Positions 1-7,062 of a stretch of DNA of 64,000 nucleotides are shown here, one piece after another. Below the pieces are notes generated by a model, which was not told where the DNA came from, made no database searches, and was given only the letters and a program-made list of their open reading frames with translations. The translations under genes and the position numbers were made by a program. The stretch's first letter is position 1; the number at the start of each line of letters is the position of its first letter. Source of the stretch: UBA6059 sp965227155 (GTDB taxonomy: Bacteria > Bacteroidota > Bacteroidia > Cytophagales > Cyclobacteriaceae); NCBI GenBank assembly GCA_965227155.1, contig OZ245731.1:3100001-3164000 (forward strand), in the 5' to 3' direction.

Positions 1-173
1 CAAACATTGAGCATAGACATGGGAATCCATAGGGCTGGTATGGATTCCTCATTTTGTATGAAGCCAATCATCAATCCCCAGGGCTGAAATACAATGGCTA
101 TGTGATAGATGAGCAACAGTCCTATGGTAATGACGCGCAACCAGTCTATATCGTATCTTCTAGTGGCTTCCAT
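1..173 (-). CDS. Acyltransferase-3 family membrane protein (partial, N-terminus only)
   Basis: Only the first 57 codons are inside the window; the gene continues past the left edge. The translation starts METRR-like (MEATRRYDIDWLRV) and runs into a hydrophobic helix, IGLLLIYHIAIVF. An RYDIDWLR motif just before the first membrane helix is typical of acyltransferase-3/OpgC-like integral membrane proteins, which transfer acyl groups to periplasmic or surface carbohydrates. The start ATG (173-171) lies 5 nt after the stop of the ankyrin lipoprotein gene, so the two are probably cotranscribed. The substrate cannot be guessed from this fragment. The family call is fairly firm; the function is not. 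Confidence 0.7.
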   Translation of the reverse strand, partial: MEATRRYDIDWLRVITIGLLLIYHIAIVFQPWGLMIGFIQNEESIPALWIPMSMLNV

Positions 174-178
174 GATGG

Positions 179-751
179 TTATTTTAGAAGTTTAGCTAAT
201 TGAGGTCTGGTACTTCTGATATGCTGGAAGTCCACCACCAACCCCAAAGGCTTAAGTTGCTGAGCCATCATTTTGTAAACGCCCTCTACAGCTTCATAGG
301 GCGCACTTACTGAACCTTGTGGGGTATCGCCATATTTGTTGACAATGCTTTTATCAGCTCCGGCCTTCAGCAGCAGGTCGACTACTTCAGTTCTACAGAA
401 AAAGGCTGCCGTGTGCAGGGCGGTAGACCCATCATTATTTTGAAAGTCCAGCATGGCACCTGCATCTATCAGTAGTTGGGCAGCTTCAGCATGTCCGAAT
501 AAAGCTGCCGTGATCAAAGGAGAAGAGCCACCCATAGGGTCCTTTACGTTCAGGTTAGAGCCAGCTTCTATGTGTTGTTTAATGACTTCCAGGTTATTCA
601 TAGCTGTAGCAGCGTGGAGGTCCATGTCAGGTGCAGCAGTATTTCCATTTGAAGATTGTGCTGTGTTATTTCCATCACAGCCAGCCAAACTCATGCTTAG
701 TAAGGCAATAAATCCTACCAATAGTAGAGGTAAAAGAGCTATTTTTTTCAT
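179..751 (-). CDS. Ankyrin-repeat lipoprotein
   Basis: 190 residues. The N-terminus is a lipoprotein signal peptide with a hydrophobic stretch ending in the lipobox LAGC (about residues 22-25), so the mature protein should be lipid-anchored in the periplasm or outer membrane. Residues about 43-140 form ankyrin repeats, with recognisable GSSPLITAALFGH, AAQLLIDAGA and GSTALHTAAFF units. Ankyrin repeats mediate protein binding; no catalytic domain is present. The C-terminal 50 residues are not a repeat. It is divergent from the membrane regulator at 1024 and lies just upstream of the truncated acyltransferase gene on the same strand. The binding partner is unknown. Confidence 0.85.
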   Translation of the reverse strand: MKKIALLPLLLVGFIALLSMSLAGCDGNNTAQSSNGNTAAPDMDLHAATAMNNLEVIKQHIEAGSNLNVKDPMGGSSPLITAALFGHAEAAQLLIDAGAMLDFQNNDGSTALHTAAFFCRTEVVDLLLKAGADKSIVNKYGDTPQGSVSAPYEAVEGVYKMMAQQLKPLGLVVDFQHIRSTRPQLAKLLK

Positions 752-1023
752 GACATAAATTGTTTTGTGTGTTGTAAAAAATTTGATGATGTAAAGGTCA
801 TGGACTGTGCTGCGGCATACTAAACAGCTATGCAGCCATTGATGTCAATTATGATAAAGCGATAAAAACTATGACGCAGCGATATAACTTTTGCGGATTA
901 TTCACCTGCAATCCATGGTGAGGGCATCATTTGTAAGTGCTTAGAAGAAGCCAAATTATAGAAGGGAGTACTTATGGTTTTTCATTAATTTGGCTCTTAA
1001 TTTCAATCATTGTCCCCTGCCTA

Positions 1024-3066
1024 ATGCCTAGCGATCAATTGTTTATTGAGAAGTGCACTGAAATTACACTTAAGCATGTTTCAGAAGAGGGCTTTGGTGT
1101 TTCAGAGTTGGCTGAGGAGCTGGCGATGAGCCGGTCCAACCTCTTGAGAAAAGTCAAAAGGGCAACGGGGCTCTCTGCGAGTCGGTTTATCCGAAAGGTG
1201 CGATTGGAAAAGGCTGTTGAGCTACTCAGAAATCAGGACCTGACGATTTCAGAGATAGGCTTTCTGGTTGGCTTTAGCAGTACTTCCTATTTTATCAAAT
1301 GCTTTAAAGAGGAGTTTGGATATTCTCCGGGGCAATTGGCAGATCAGGAAGCCAATATAGATGATGAAAAGCCATCGTCTGTATTGAGCAAGAAAGGCAT
1401 GACCTACATAGCTGTAGCCGTCGCAATATTGATAGTAGGTTTACTCCTCCTTTATGAGTCCTCAGAAGAACAAAAGCCAGCTCCTGAGATTAAGTCTATC
1501 GCTGTACTGCCTTTTATCAACGATAGCAATGATTCGTCAAATGTTTACTTCATCAATGGGCTAATGGAGTCTACGCTCAACGACCTTCAGAAAATAGGTG
1601 GACTGAGGGTATTGAGCAGGACTACTTCCGAAAAGTATAGAAACAGTAAGAAATCAGCACCTGAAATTGCTGAAGAGTTGCAAGTCATTTACCTGGTGGA
1701 GGGAAGCGGACAAAAAATGGGTGATCAGTTTAAGCTGAATATCCAATTGATTGATGCCCGTAGTGATGAGCATCTGTGGTCTAAGCAGTTTGTGGCTGAA
1801 ACCAGGGATGTATTCAAGCTGCAGCAGGATGTCGCGAAAAGTATAGCCAGAGAAATAGAAGTGGTTATTACCCCACAGGAAGCCAGGTACATTGAGAAAA
1901 TTCCTACGGATAATCTTACGGCTTACGATTATTATCTGCAAGGCATGGAATATCTCGTTTACCGCGATGCATTTGATATGAATAAGGCGGTGGGGTATTT
2001 CAATAAGGCTATTCAGGAAGACCCTGAATTTGCTATGGCTTATGCCAATACAGCTATCGCTTATTATTACCATGATATTTTCAAGGAGGACAAGCCTTAT
2101 GCGGATTCCCTGGCAAAATATGCCGAAAAAGCCATGCTACTGGACCCGGAGCTGACGAACAGTCTTATGGCGAAAGCTTTTGTTTACACTCAGCGACGGG
2201 AATATGAGCTGGCGGTTTCTTACCTAGAAAAGGCGTTGGTAATCAGTCCTAATTCGTCCGTGGTAATTAACCTGCTTTCAGATTTTTACAGTGTCTACGT
2301 ACCCAACACGGGTAAATATTTGCAATATGCTCTGAAAGGTGCCCTACTCAATATCGATGAGGCAGATTCCTCCGCCAGAAGTATTACCTATTTGCATCTG
2401 GCCAATGCCTTGATACAGGCGGGCTTTGTGGATGAATCGCGGGAGTATCTCCTGAAGGTGGAAGCTTTTAATCCTGACATGTATTATACCGATCACATTC
2501 GGGCGTTTCTAGATTATACCGAACATGGGCGTATGGCAACTGTGCAGCAGGATTTGCAAGCTTTGTTTGCACAGGATTCTTCGCGGCTGGATATACTGCA
2601 GGACATAGCCAAGGTGTGCTACATGCAGGAGCATTATGAAGAGGCCTATTTCTATTACCAATGGTTTGATAGCCTTCGAACCCAATATCAATTGAATATT
2701 TATCCATTCGAGGATCTGAAAATGGCTTATGTAGCCAGGGCATTGGGGTATAATGATGAAGCGGAAAGATTTCTACAGCAGTATATGAATTACCTGGCTA
2801 CGGATGAAACCGTGTACCATGCAGCAAACCTGGGCATGGTAGCCCTTTACGAAGGCAAGGAGGAAGAAGCATTGAAGCATTTAAAGGATTTTGCAAAGCA
2901 GGATGGCTATTATTATTGGTTGATCTTGTTTTTTGAAGATGATCCGATGGTTAAAAAGATCAAAGATCAAAAGACGTTTCAGGCTGTATGGCAGGAGGTA
3001 ATTGCAAGCTTTTGGCAAAATCATGAGCAGATCAAGCAAAGGTTGGAGCTAGAGCGATTGATTTAG
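1024..3066 (+). CDS. Membrane-anchored AraC-type regulator with TolB-like and TPR domains
   Basis: 680 residues from the ATG at 1024; the frame is open from 937, but the earlier part encodes a hydrophobic, non-conserved stretch, so MPSDQLFIEK is the better start. Residues about 10-110 are an AraC/XylS double helix-turn-helix (ELAEELAMSRSNLLRKVK, then TISEIGFLVGFSSTSYFIKCFKEEFGYSP). A single transmembrane helix follows at about 125-145. Next comes a TolB/adenylate-cyclase-associated domain (KSIAVLPFIND, then LKLNIQLIDARSDEHLWS-like sequence), then TPR repeats to about residue 680. This is a one-component, CadC-like layout: cytoplasmic DNA binding and, by inference, a periplasmic TPR sensor. 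Divergent from the ankyrin lipoprotein, which is a possible target or partner. The ligand is unknown. Confidence 0.85.
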   Translation: MPSDQLFIEKCTEITLKHVSEEGFGVSELAEELAMSRSNLLRKVKRATGLSASRFIRKVRLEKAVELLRNQDLTISEIGFLVGFSSTSYFIKCFKEEFGYSPGQLADQEANIDDEKPSSVLSKKGMTYIAVAVAILIVGLLLLYESSEEQKPAPEIKSIAVLPFINDSNDSSNVYFINGLMESTLNDLQKIGGLRVLSRTTSEKYRNSKKSAPEIAEELQVIYLVEGSGQKMGDQFKLNIQLIDARSDEHLWSKQFVAETRDVFKLQQDVAKSIAREIEVVITPQEARYIEKIPTDNLTAYDYYLQGMEYLVYRDAFDMNKAVGYFNKAIQEDPEFAMAYANTAIAYYYHDIFKEDKPYADSLAKYAEKAMLLDPELTNSLMAKAFVYTQRREYELAVSYLEKALVISPNSSVVINLLSDFYSVYVPNTGKYLQYALKGALLNIDEADSSARSITYLHLANALIQAGFVDESREYLLKVEAFNPDMYYTDHIRAFLDYTEHGRMATVQQDLQALFAQDSSRLDILQDIAKVCYMQEHYEEAYFYYQWFDSLRTQYQLNIYPFEDLKMAYVARALGYNDEAERFLQQYMNYLATDETVYHAANLGMVALYEGKEEEALKHLKDFAKQDGYYYWLILFFEDDPMVKKIKDQKTFQAVWQEVIASFWQNHEQIKQRLELERLI

Positions 3067-3090
3067 AGAATATTCAAAACTTAGGTGATC

Positions 3091-3831
3091 ATGAAACCAT
3101 TTCTCATTTTGCAATTGCGGGAGCTTGACGAGGCAGCCGACCAGGAGTTTGAAGCCTTTCTGTGTTATGGTGGGTTGAGTCGAGAAGAGGTAGTCCGGAT
3201 TAGAATGGAATCGGAAAGCTTTGCCCACCTTGATCCGACTGACTACTCAGGCATCATCGTAGGTGGTGGCCCCAGTAATGTGAGCGATGAAGAGGCAACC
3301 AAACCGGACTACCAAAAAAGGTTCGAATCGGAGCTAAATCAGCTTTTTGATGCCGTTTTCCATCATGATTTACCTTATCTGGGCAGCTGCTATGGCCTGG
3401 GTGCCTTGATCCGCTACACTGGAGGCAGAGTTTCTAAAGATAAATATTTTGAGGCGGTAGGGACTACCCTCGTTAAGCTAAATGCTGCGGGTAAAAAGGA
3501 CCCGCTGATGCAGGGCTTGCCTGAAGCGTTTTCTGCTTTTTGTGGACATAAAGAAGCCAGCCAAAATGTACCCAATGGCGGTGTATTGCTCGGCAGTTCT
3601 GCTGATTGCCCGGTGCAAATGGTGCGGTTTCAGCAAAACATTTATGCAGTACAATTTCACTGCGAGCTGGATGCCAAAGGGCTGGCCGATCGCATACGAT
3701 ATTACAGGCACCATGGCTATTTCGAACCCGATGCTGCTGATGCGTTGATCGAAAAAACAAAATCCATGCAAGCAGAAATCCCCCAGTTGATTCTGCAGCG
3801 TTTTGTAGATCGCTATAGATCAGCGGTTTAA
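3091..3831 (+). CDS. Class-I glutamine amidotransferase domain protein (GMP synthase-like)
   Basis: 246 residues. A GTG at 3085 is possible, but the ATG at 3091 gives the natural MKPFLILQLRE start. The fold is a stand-alone class-I glutamine amidotransferase: an oxyanion-type GGGPSNVSD loop near residue 58, the nucleophile C100 in GSCYGLG, and the HxE pair in FHCELD supplying the other triad residues. Stand-alone members of this family resemble the GuaA glutaminase domain; some deglutamylate or hydrolyse gamma-glutamyl compounds, and the substrate here is unknown. It begins 24 nt after the TPR regulator on the same strand and may be cotranscribed with it. A REP-like repeat array follows. Confidence 0.8.
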   Translation: MKPFLILQLRELDEAADQEFEAFLCYGGLSREEVVRIRMESESFAHLDPTDYSGIIVGGGPSNVSDEEATKPDYQKRFESELNQLFDAVFHHDLPYLGSCYGLGALIRYTGGRVSKDKYFEAVGTTLVKLNAAGKKDPLMQGLPEAFSAFCGHKEASQNVPNGGVLLGSSADCPVQMVRFQQNIYAVQFHCELDAKGLADRIRYYRHHGYFEPDAADALIEKTKSMQAEIPQLILQRFVDRYRSAV

Positions 3832-3917
3832 TATTTTTGAAAACTTTTTTTATTTGCAGGGAGGGTACAGGCCGCTCCTACGGAGCTAATCAATTTTGAA
3901 TATTTCATTGCTATCAA

Positions 3918-4006
3918 CAGGTCGTCCCTACGGGACTTTGTGCAGATTAATGATTGATATTGAGGTGGTAAGTACAGATTGACTAATAAGCCCCATTGGG
4001 TCGAAC
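3918..4006. repeat. 89-nt direct repeat, copy 1
   Basis: Begins CAGGTCGTCCCTACGGGAC and ends GCCCCATTGGGTCGAAC, with a conserved spacer (TGATTGATATTGAGGTGG core). The copy at 4106-4194 has the same length and differs at a few positions, mostly inside the hairpin arms. The unit thus joins two different hairpins through a fixed spacer. Confidence 0.85.
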
Positions 4007-4105
4007 AATAAAATTAGGGTTCCTGAATACAATTCAAATATCATAGTTTAATTGAACAGGTCGCTCCTACGGAGCTAATACCGACATCCATCTCGCTTCT
4101 ACCAG

Positions 4106-4194
4106 CAGGTCGATCCTACGGGACTTTGTGCAGATTAATGATTGATATTGAGGTGGTAAGTACAGATTGACTAATAAGCCCCATCGGGGCGAAC
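4106..4194. repeat. 89-nt direct repeat, copy 2
   Basis: Second copy of the compound unit at 3918-4006. Its right-hand GCCCC-ATC-GGGGC hairpin is perfect, whereas in copy 1 it is degenerate; the left-hand hairpin is the more degenerate one here. The spacer of about 55 nt is identical, suggesting recent duplication. Confidence 0.85.
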
Positions 4195-4363
4195 TGTTTG
4201 TAGCGGATATCATTGAAAGGGGAACCAAAAGCCCCAGCGGGGCGACCTAAATCAAATAGGTATATAATAATATATTGAATTTGGTAATCAATTTTCTATA
4301 AGGTTACATTCTCAAAAAAGCTGAATAAATTAAATTGGCAATGGATAATTAAATGATAGATTG

Positions 4364-4825
4364 ATGGCCAATACCTATTCACAAATATATATTCAGATTG
4401 TATTTGCCGTAAAGGGTCGCCAAAACCTCATCTCAAAAGATCATAGGGAAGAGCTGCAAAAATATATGACAGGCATTGTCACCAGACGAGACCAAAAGCT
4501 ATTATCCATTTTTTGCATGCCGGATCATGTACATATTCTGGTGGGGATTAAACCAAACATTTCTGTTTCTGAATTAGTACGGGATATAAAGGCTGGCTCT
4601 TCAGGATTTATTAATGAGCAAAAATGGATACATGGCAAATTTCAATGGCAGGAAGGCTTTGGCGCATTTTCATATTCCAAAAGCCAGATTGATACAGTTT
4701 CTGCATATATCAATAATCAGGTAGCACATCATAAAAAGAAAACATTCAGGGAGGAGTATATTGATTTTCTTAGAAAATTTAATGTTGAATATAATGATCA
4801 ATATTTATTCGATTGGATTGAATGA
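4364..4825 (+). CDS. REP-associated tyrosine transposase (IS200/IS605-like, RAYT)
   Basis: 153 residues; the ATG at 4364 is preferred over the in-frame TTG at 4361. This is a Y1 (HUH) transposase: the HVH metal motif is at residues 55-57 (CMPDHVHILV) and the presumed nucleophilic tyrosine is Y115 in YINNQ, followed by the usual AHHKKKTFREEY tail. Length and motifs match stand-alone RAYT proteins, which cut single-stranded REP hairpins and are normally single-copy and domesticated rather than self-mobile. No left/right IS200-type element ends are evident; instead REP-like hairpins lie on both sides (3868-4248, 4833-4908, 5045-5061), supporting the RAYT call. All key residues appear present. 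Confidence 0.9.
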   Translation: MANTYSQIYIQIVFAVKGRQNLISKDHREELQKYMTGIVTRRDQKLLSIFCMPDHVHILVGIKPNISVSELVRDIKAGSSGFINEQKWIHGKFQWQEGFGAFSYSKSQIDTVSAYINNQVAHHKKKTFREEYIDFLRKFNVEYNDQYLFDWIE

Positions 4826-4832
4826 ATTGTTG

Positions 4833-4908
4833 ACAGGCCGCTCCTACGGAGCTAGTTAATTTTGAATATTTCACTGCTACAAACTGGTCGTCCCTCCGGG
4901 ACTTTGTT
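4833..4908. repeat. REP-like hairpin pair downstream of the RAYT
   Basis: Two hairpins, GCTCC-TAC-GGAGC and GTCCC-TCC-GGGAC, are separated by a spacer that closely matches the one between 3888 and 3918. The segment is therefore a diverged copy of 3868-3942, placed on the other side of the transposase gene. Confidence 0.8.
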
Positions 4909-5077
4909 AGATCTGTGAAAATATGGAAAAGAAGTTCTCGTGGTTGGTATCATTTCAATCAATCATCGAAACCTACTTTAAAAATGCTGTAAAGAAGGCA
5001 AGAGGGGTGATCTGAAAGTAGCAAAGCAAGAGGATAGACAAAATAGCCCCATAGGGGCGGCCATTTACTGCACTAAT
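4909..5077. repeat. Intergenic segment with one further REP hairpin
   Basis: Mostly featureless AT-rich DNA. A GCCCC-ATA-GGGGC hairpin at 5045-5061 is the last REP-like unit before the left end of the IS3 element at 5078. No convincing open reading frame is visible. Confidence 0.6.
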
Positions 5078-5101
5078 TGACCCGTCCTAAAATAGGTTGA
5101 C
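5078..5101. repeat. IS3 left terminal inverted repeat
   Basis: The outer end of the element, beginning TGACCCGTCCTAAAATAGG. It matches the reverse complement of 6371-6394 at about 18 of 24 positions, including the block GTCCT and the inner GTTGAC. Confidence 0.75.
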
Positions 5102-5115
5102 GGTTTTTAAATGAT

Positions 5116-5958
5116 TTAAGTAGAACCCATGAGGCTAGCCTCATGGGTTTTATTATGTACTAAGTTAGGTGTTTGATATCTAAGTGCTAAGTGTGGTCTT
5201 AAATTATTGTAAGTATCCACTGATTGTTTAATTAGTCTTTCTAAGTCTTTCCTGTTGTTACATTTTTCTATCAGGAACTCAGACTTGAGTATCCCATTTA
5301 TTCTTTCTGCTAAAGCATTTTGATAGCAGTCATACCCATCTGTCATGGATGGTATGATTTGGTTTTTAGCAAGCTCTGTCTGATATACAGCTGAGCAGTA
5401 CTGCAGTCCTCTATCTGAATGATGGATTAGCTTTTTATGACCCTTTCTATTGCCAACTGCCATTTTAAGTGCTTTTACTACATGCTCTGCGGCCATGTCA
5501 TCACTTAAGTGGTAGCCCATGATCTTCCTGCTGAACGCATCTGTCACCAGAGACAGGTAATGAGTCCTTTCCCTGCTCTTTACATAGGTAATATCACTCA
5601 CCAAAACCTCTTCTGGCCTGATCGGATTCCTGTCCTTGAGTAGGTTGGGGTGCTTCTTGAGCCAGTGTTTGCTATGGGTGGTCTTCGTATAATTCTTTTT
5701 CGGCTTTATCAGCATATGTTCTTTCCTCAAATAGTCGAACAGTGCATCTCTGCCTACTTTTATGCCTTCTCTTTCAAAGTCATCTTTTAGTAGGTAATAA
5801 AGCTTCCTTGTCCCCAAACGGGGCATCTGCATCCTTATGCTTTGAACAAGCGGCCTGATCTTGGACAGTTCTGCCGATCTAAGCTCGGCCCTCTGCCTTG
5901 ATTGGTATACCGCTTGCCTACTGATCCCAAACAGCCGACAGCCTCGTGATAAACTCAC
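5116..5958 (-). CDS. IS3-family transposase OrfB (DDE integrase domain)
   Basis: 280 residues. An N-terminal helical region (residues about 1-60, the IS3 HTH_21 type) is followed by an rve/RNase-H-fold catalytic core. The DDE residues are visible in order: D in VSDITYV, D in HHSDRGLQY, and E in NALAERINGILKSEF. The start is a GTG whose first bases overlap the TGA of orfA (GTGA, 4 nt), so it is translated by coupling or by frameshifting into an OrfAB fusion. An A-rich stretch lies just before the junction, but it has only five A residues and is not the classical A6G slip site. The protein looks functional. Confidence 0.92.
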   Translation of the reverse strand: MSLSRGCRLFGISRQAVYQSRQRAELRSAELSKIRPLVQSIRMQMPRLGTRKLYYLLKDDFEREGIKVGRDALFDYLRKEHMLIKPKKNYTKTTHSKHWLKKHPNLLKDRNPIRPEEVLVSDITYVKSRERTHYLSLVTDAFSRKIMGYHLSDDMAAEHVVKALKMAVGNRKGHKKLIHHSDRGLQYCSAVYQTELAKNQIIPSMTDGYDCYQNALAERINGILKSEFLIEKCNNRKDLERLIKQSVDTYNNLRPHLALRYQTPNLVHNKTHEASLMGST

Positions 5959-6353
5959 TTGTTTTTCCTGCCGGATGCGCCAGATTGTTTGGGCAATACC
6001 TTTTTTCTAATCGAAGTTCCGTGTTCGGTATCAGAGATATCTATGGCCATATTCAATATCTCATTCTTCAACTTTTCATCTGATAGTTCTCTTTCCAACC
6101 TCTTGATCTTCTGGGCTGGTGTCTCTTTGGATCTAGGCATAACAGTTATTGGGTTGCTCCAATCTAAACTACCATGTTTTCTCAGCCATACCAAAACTGT
6201 ACTCCGGCCTTGAATCCCATAGGCCTTCTGGGCTTGCTTGTAGGTCATCTCGCCTTTTTCTACCTGGCTGACTACTGACAATTTAAAGCCCATTGTATAA
6301 TCACGCTGGGTGCGCTTTCTACCTCCCAATGAACTCTCTAAGTTACTTTTCAT
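5955..6353 (-). CDS. IS3-family transposase OrfA (DNA-binding subunit)
   Basis: 132 residues. An N-terminal helix-turn-helix of the IS3/IS150 type covers about residues 15-60 (FKLSVVSQVEKGEMTYKQAQKAYGI). It is followed by a coiled-coil/leucine-zipper-like helix (KIKRLERELSDEKLKNEIL, about 83-101) that mediates OrfA multimerisation in this family. OrfA binds the terminal repeats and regulates transposition. Intact, and overlapping orfB by 4 nt. Confidence 0.9.
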   Translation of the reverse strand: MKSNLESSLGGRKRTQRDYTMGFKLSVVSQVEKGEMTYKQAQKAYGIQGRSTVLVWLRKHGSLDWSNPITVMPRSKETPAQKIKRLERELSDEKLKNEILNMAIDISDTEHGTSIRKKVLPKQSGASGRKNK

Positions 6354-6370
6354 AAATAAGTCGATTTTAT

Positions 6371-6394
6371 GTCAACTTATTTCAGGACAAGACA
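6371..6394. repeat. IS3 right terminal inverted repeat
   Basis: Outer end of the element next to orfA. Read on the minus strand it begins TGTCTTGTCCTGAAATAAG. It lies 18 nt upstream of the orfA start, so it may overlap the orfA promoter. Confidence 0.75.
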
Positions 6395-6402
6395 AATAAA
6401 AC

Positions 6403-6430
6403 AAAAAAGCCAACCCTGGCGGGCTGGCTT
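6403..6430 (-). terminator. Rho-independent terminator for the beta-barrel gene at 6452
   Basis: Read on the minus strand: stem AGCCAGCCC / GGGTTGGCT with a GCCA loop, followed by TTTTTTG. It sits 22 nt after the stop codon of 6452-7042. Confidence 0.85.
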
Positions 6431-6451
6431 TGGAATGAAGTTCTTATACTA

Positions 6452-7042
6452 TTATTTGTTTCCAAATAGGCGGTAACCCAGGGAAATCTGAACCATATTA
6501 TTTTTAATTTCTTCAAAATTGTCTGAATCATTGATGTCCGTCATGCCATGCACATAACGGGCGGTCACATTAAGATTCAGCGGCAAATTGGCTCCAACAC
6601 CAACAACCAACCCTACATCCTGATTTTTTAAATCATCTTTGAAGGATTGTGAAACACTGTTGATGGATGTTTCGGCATCCAGCAGAATCCCGAATTGTGG
6701 GCCGGCATGAACGTTTAAAAACAAGAAATTAAAACGCAGTAAAACCGGCACCTGCAGATACCTGTAAGTATTTTCGGAGGTGAAATTAATATCTGAAAAC
6801 TCGGTTTCCTGCGTAGAAAAATAAGCTTCAGGCTGAATGCCCAAGCCACCAGGCAGCGCTATATGCACATAAGCACCGGCATGGAAGCCTGTTCTACCAT
6901 CCACGCTTAATTGCTGAATGGTCTCAATATTTTGATTGGCGAAGTTCATGCCTGCTTTTAGGCCTACCCCTATGCCCTGTGCATGTACCATGCCCAAAGT
7001 AGCAAGAAGCAGTAGTGAAGTAGCTAAAAATCTTTTCATCAT
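6452..7042 (-). CDS. Outer-membrane beta-barrel protein (PorT-like family)
   Basis: 196 residues. A signal peptide of about 21 residues ends in VHAQ. The rest alternates amphipathic strands and loops, opening with GIGVGLKAGMNFANQ and closing with a strand ending LGYRLFGNK, as in the outer-membrane beta-barrel family common in Bacteroidota (OMP_b-brl type). Two adjacent ATG codons (7042 and 7039) are both possible starts. Located in the outer membrane; the specific role is unknown. It follows the LpxR-like gene on the same strand with a 20-nt gap and has its own terminator downstream, so the two form a likely operon. Confidence 0.85.
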   Translation of the reverse strand: MMKRFLATSLLLLATLGMVHAQGIGVGLKAGMNFANQNIETIQQLSVDGRTGFHAGAYVHIALPGGLGIQPEAYFSTQETEFSDINFTSENTYRYLQVPVLLRFNFLFLNVHAGPQFGILLDAETSINSVSQSFKDDLKNQDVGLVVGVGANLPLNLNVTARYVHGMTDINDSDNFEEIKNNMVQISLGYRLFGNK

Positions 7043-7062
7043 AATTTATAGTCAGTTAGGAA

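Larger units (their letters stand above)
3868..4248. repeat. REP-like hairpin array upstream of the RAYT transposase
   Basis: This non-coding stretch is packed with short palindromes. Hairpins of the form GCTCC-TAC-GGAGC occur at 3868-3888 and 4057-4080. Related GTCCC-TAC-GGGAC or GATCC-TAC-GGGAC hairpins lie near 3918-3936 and 4106-4124. GCCCC-n3-GGGGC hairpins sit at 4178-4194 and 4231-4248, with a degenerate one at 3990-4006. Most are flanked by GGTCG or GGCCG. Such units next to a RAYT gene are typical of REP/REPtron arrays, the substrates of that transposase. Nothing in the array looks coding. Confidence 0.8.
5078..6394 (-). mobile_element. Complete IS3-family insertion sequence, about 1.32 kb
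   Basis: The element carries orfA and orfB in the usual order on the minus strand and is bounded by imperfect inverted repeats of 24 nt. The left end is 5078-5101 and the right end 6371-6394; they share GTCCT-AAATA-GTTGAC with a few mismatches. The trinucleotide AAT occurs directly outside both ends (5075-5077 and 6395-6397), compatible with a 3-bp target duplication, which is normal for IS3 elements. Both reading frames are intact, so it may be active. It landed between the REP block and the terminator of the next gene. Confidence 0.85.

Noticed and set aside
453..758. 101-codon frame on the plus strand opposite the ankyrin lipoprotein
   Set aside because: It is a shadow of the ankyrin gene, with no signal or family features, while the opposite frame has a clear lipoprotein and repeats.
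3868..4248. CRISPR array
   Set aside because: Repeats are palindromic, unevenly spaced and lack spacers of constant length; no cas genes are present.
4361..4825. Transposase as a self-mobile IS200/IS605 element
   Set aside because: No element-specific left and right ends or TnpB gene is visible, and REP hairpins flank it, so a domesticated RAYT is more likely.
5955..5975. Programmed -1 frameshift site of the A6G type between orfA and orfB
   Set aside because: Only five A residues precede the junction; the 4-nt GTGA overlap suffices to explain coupling.
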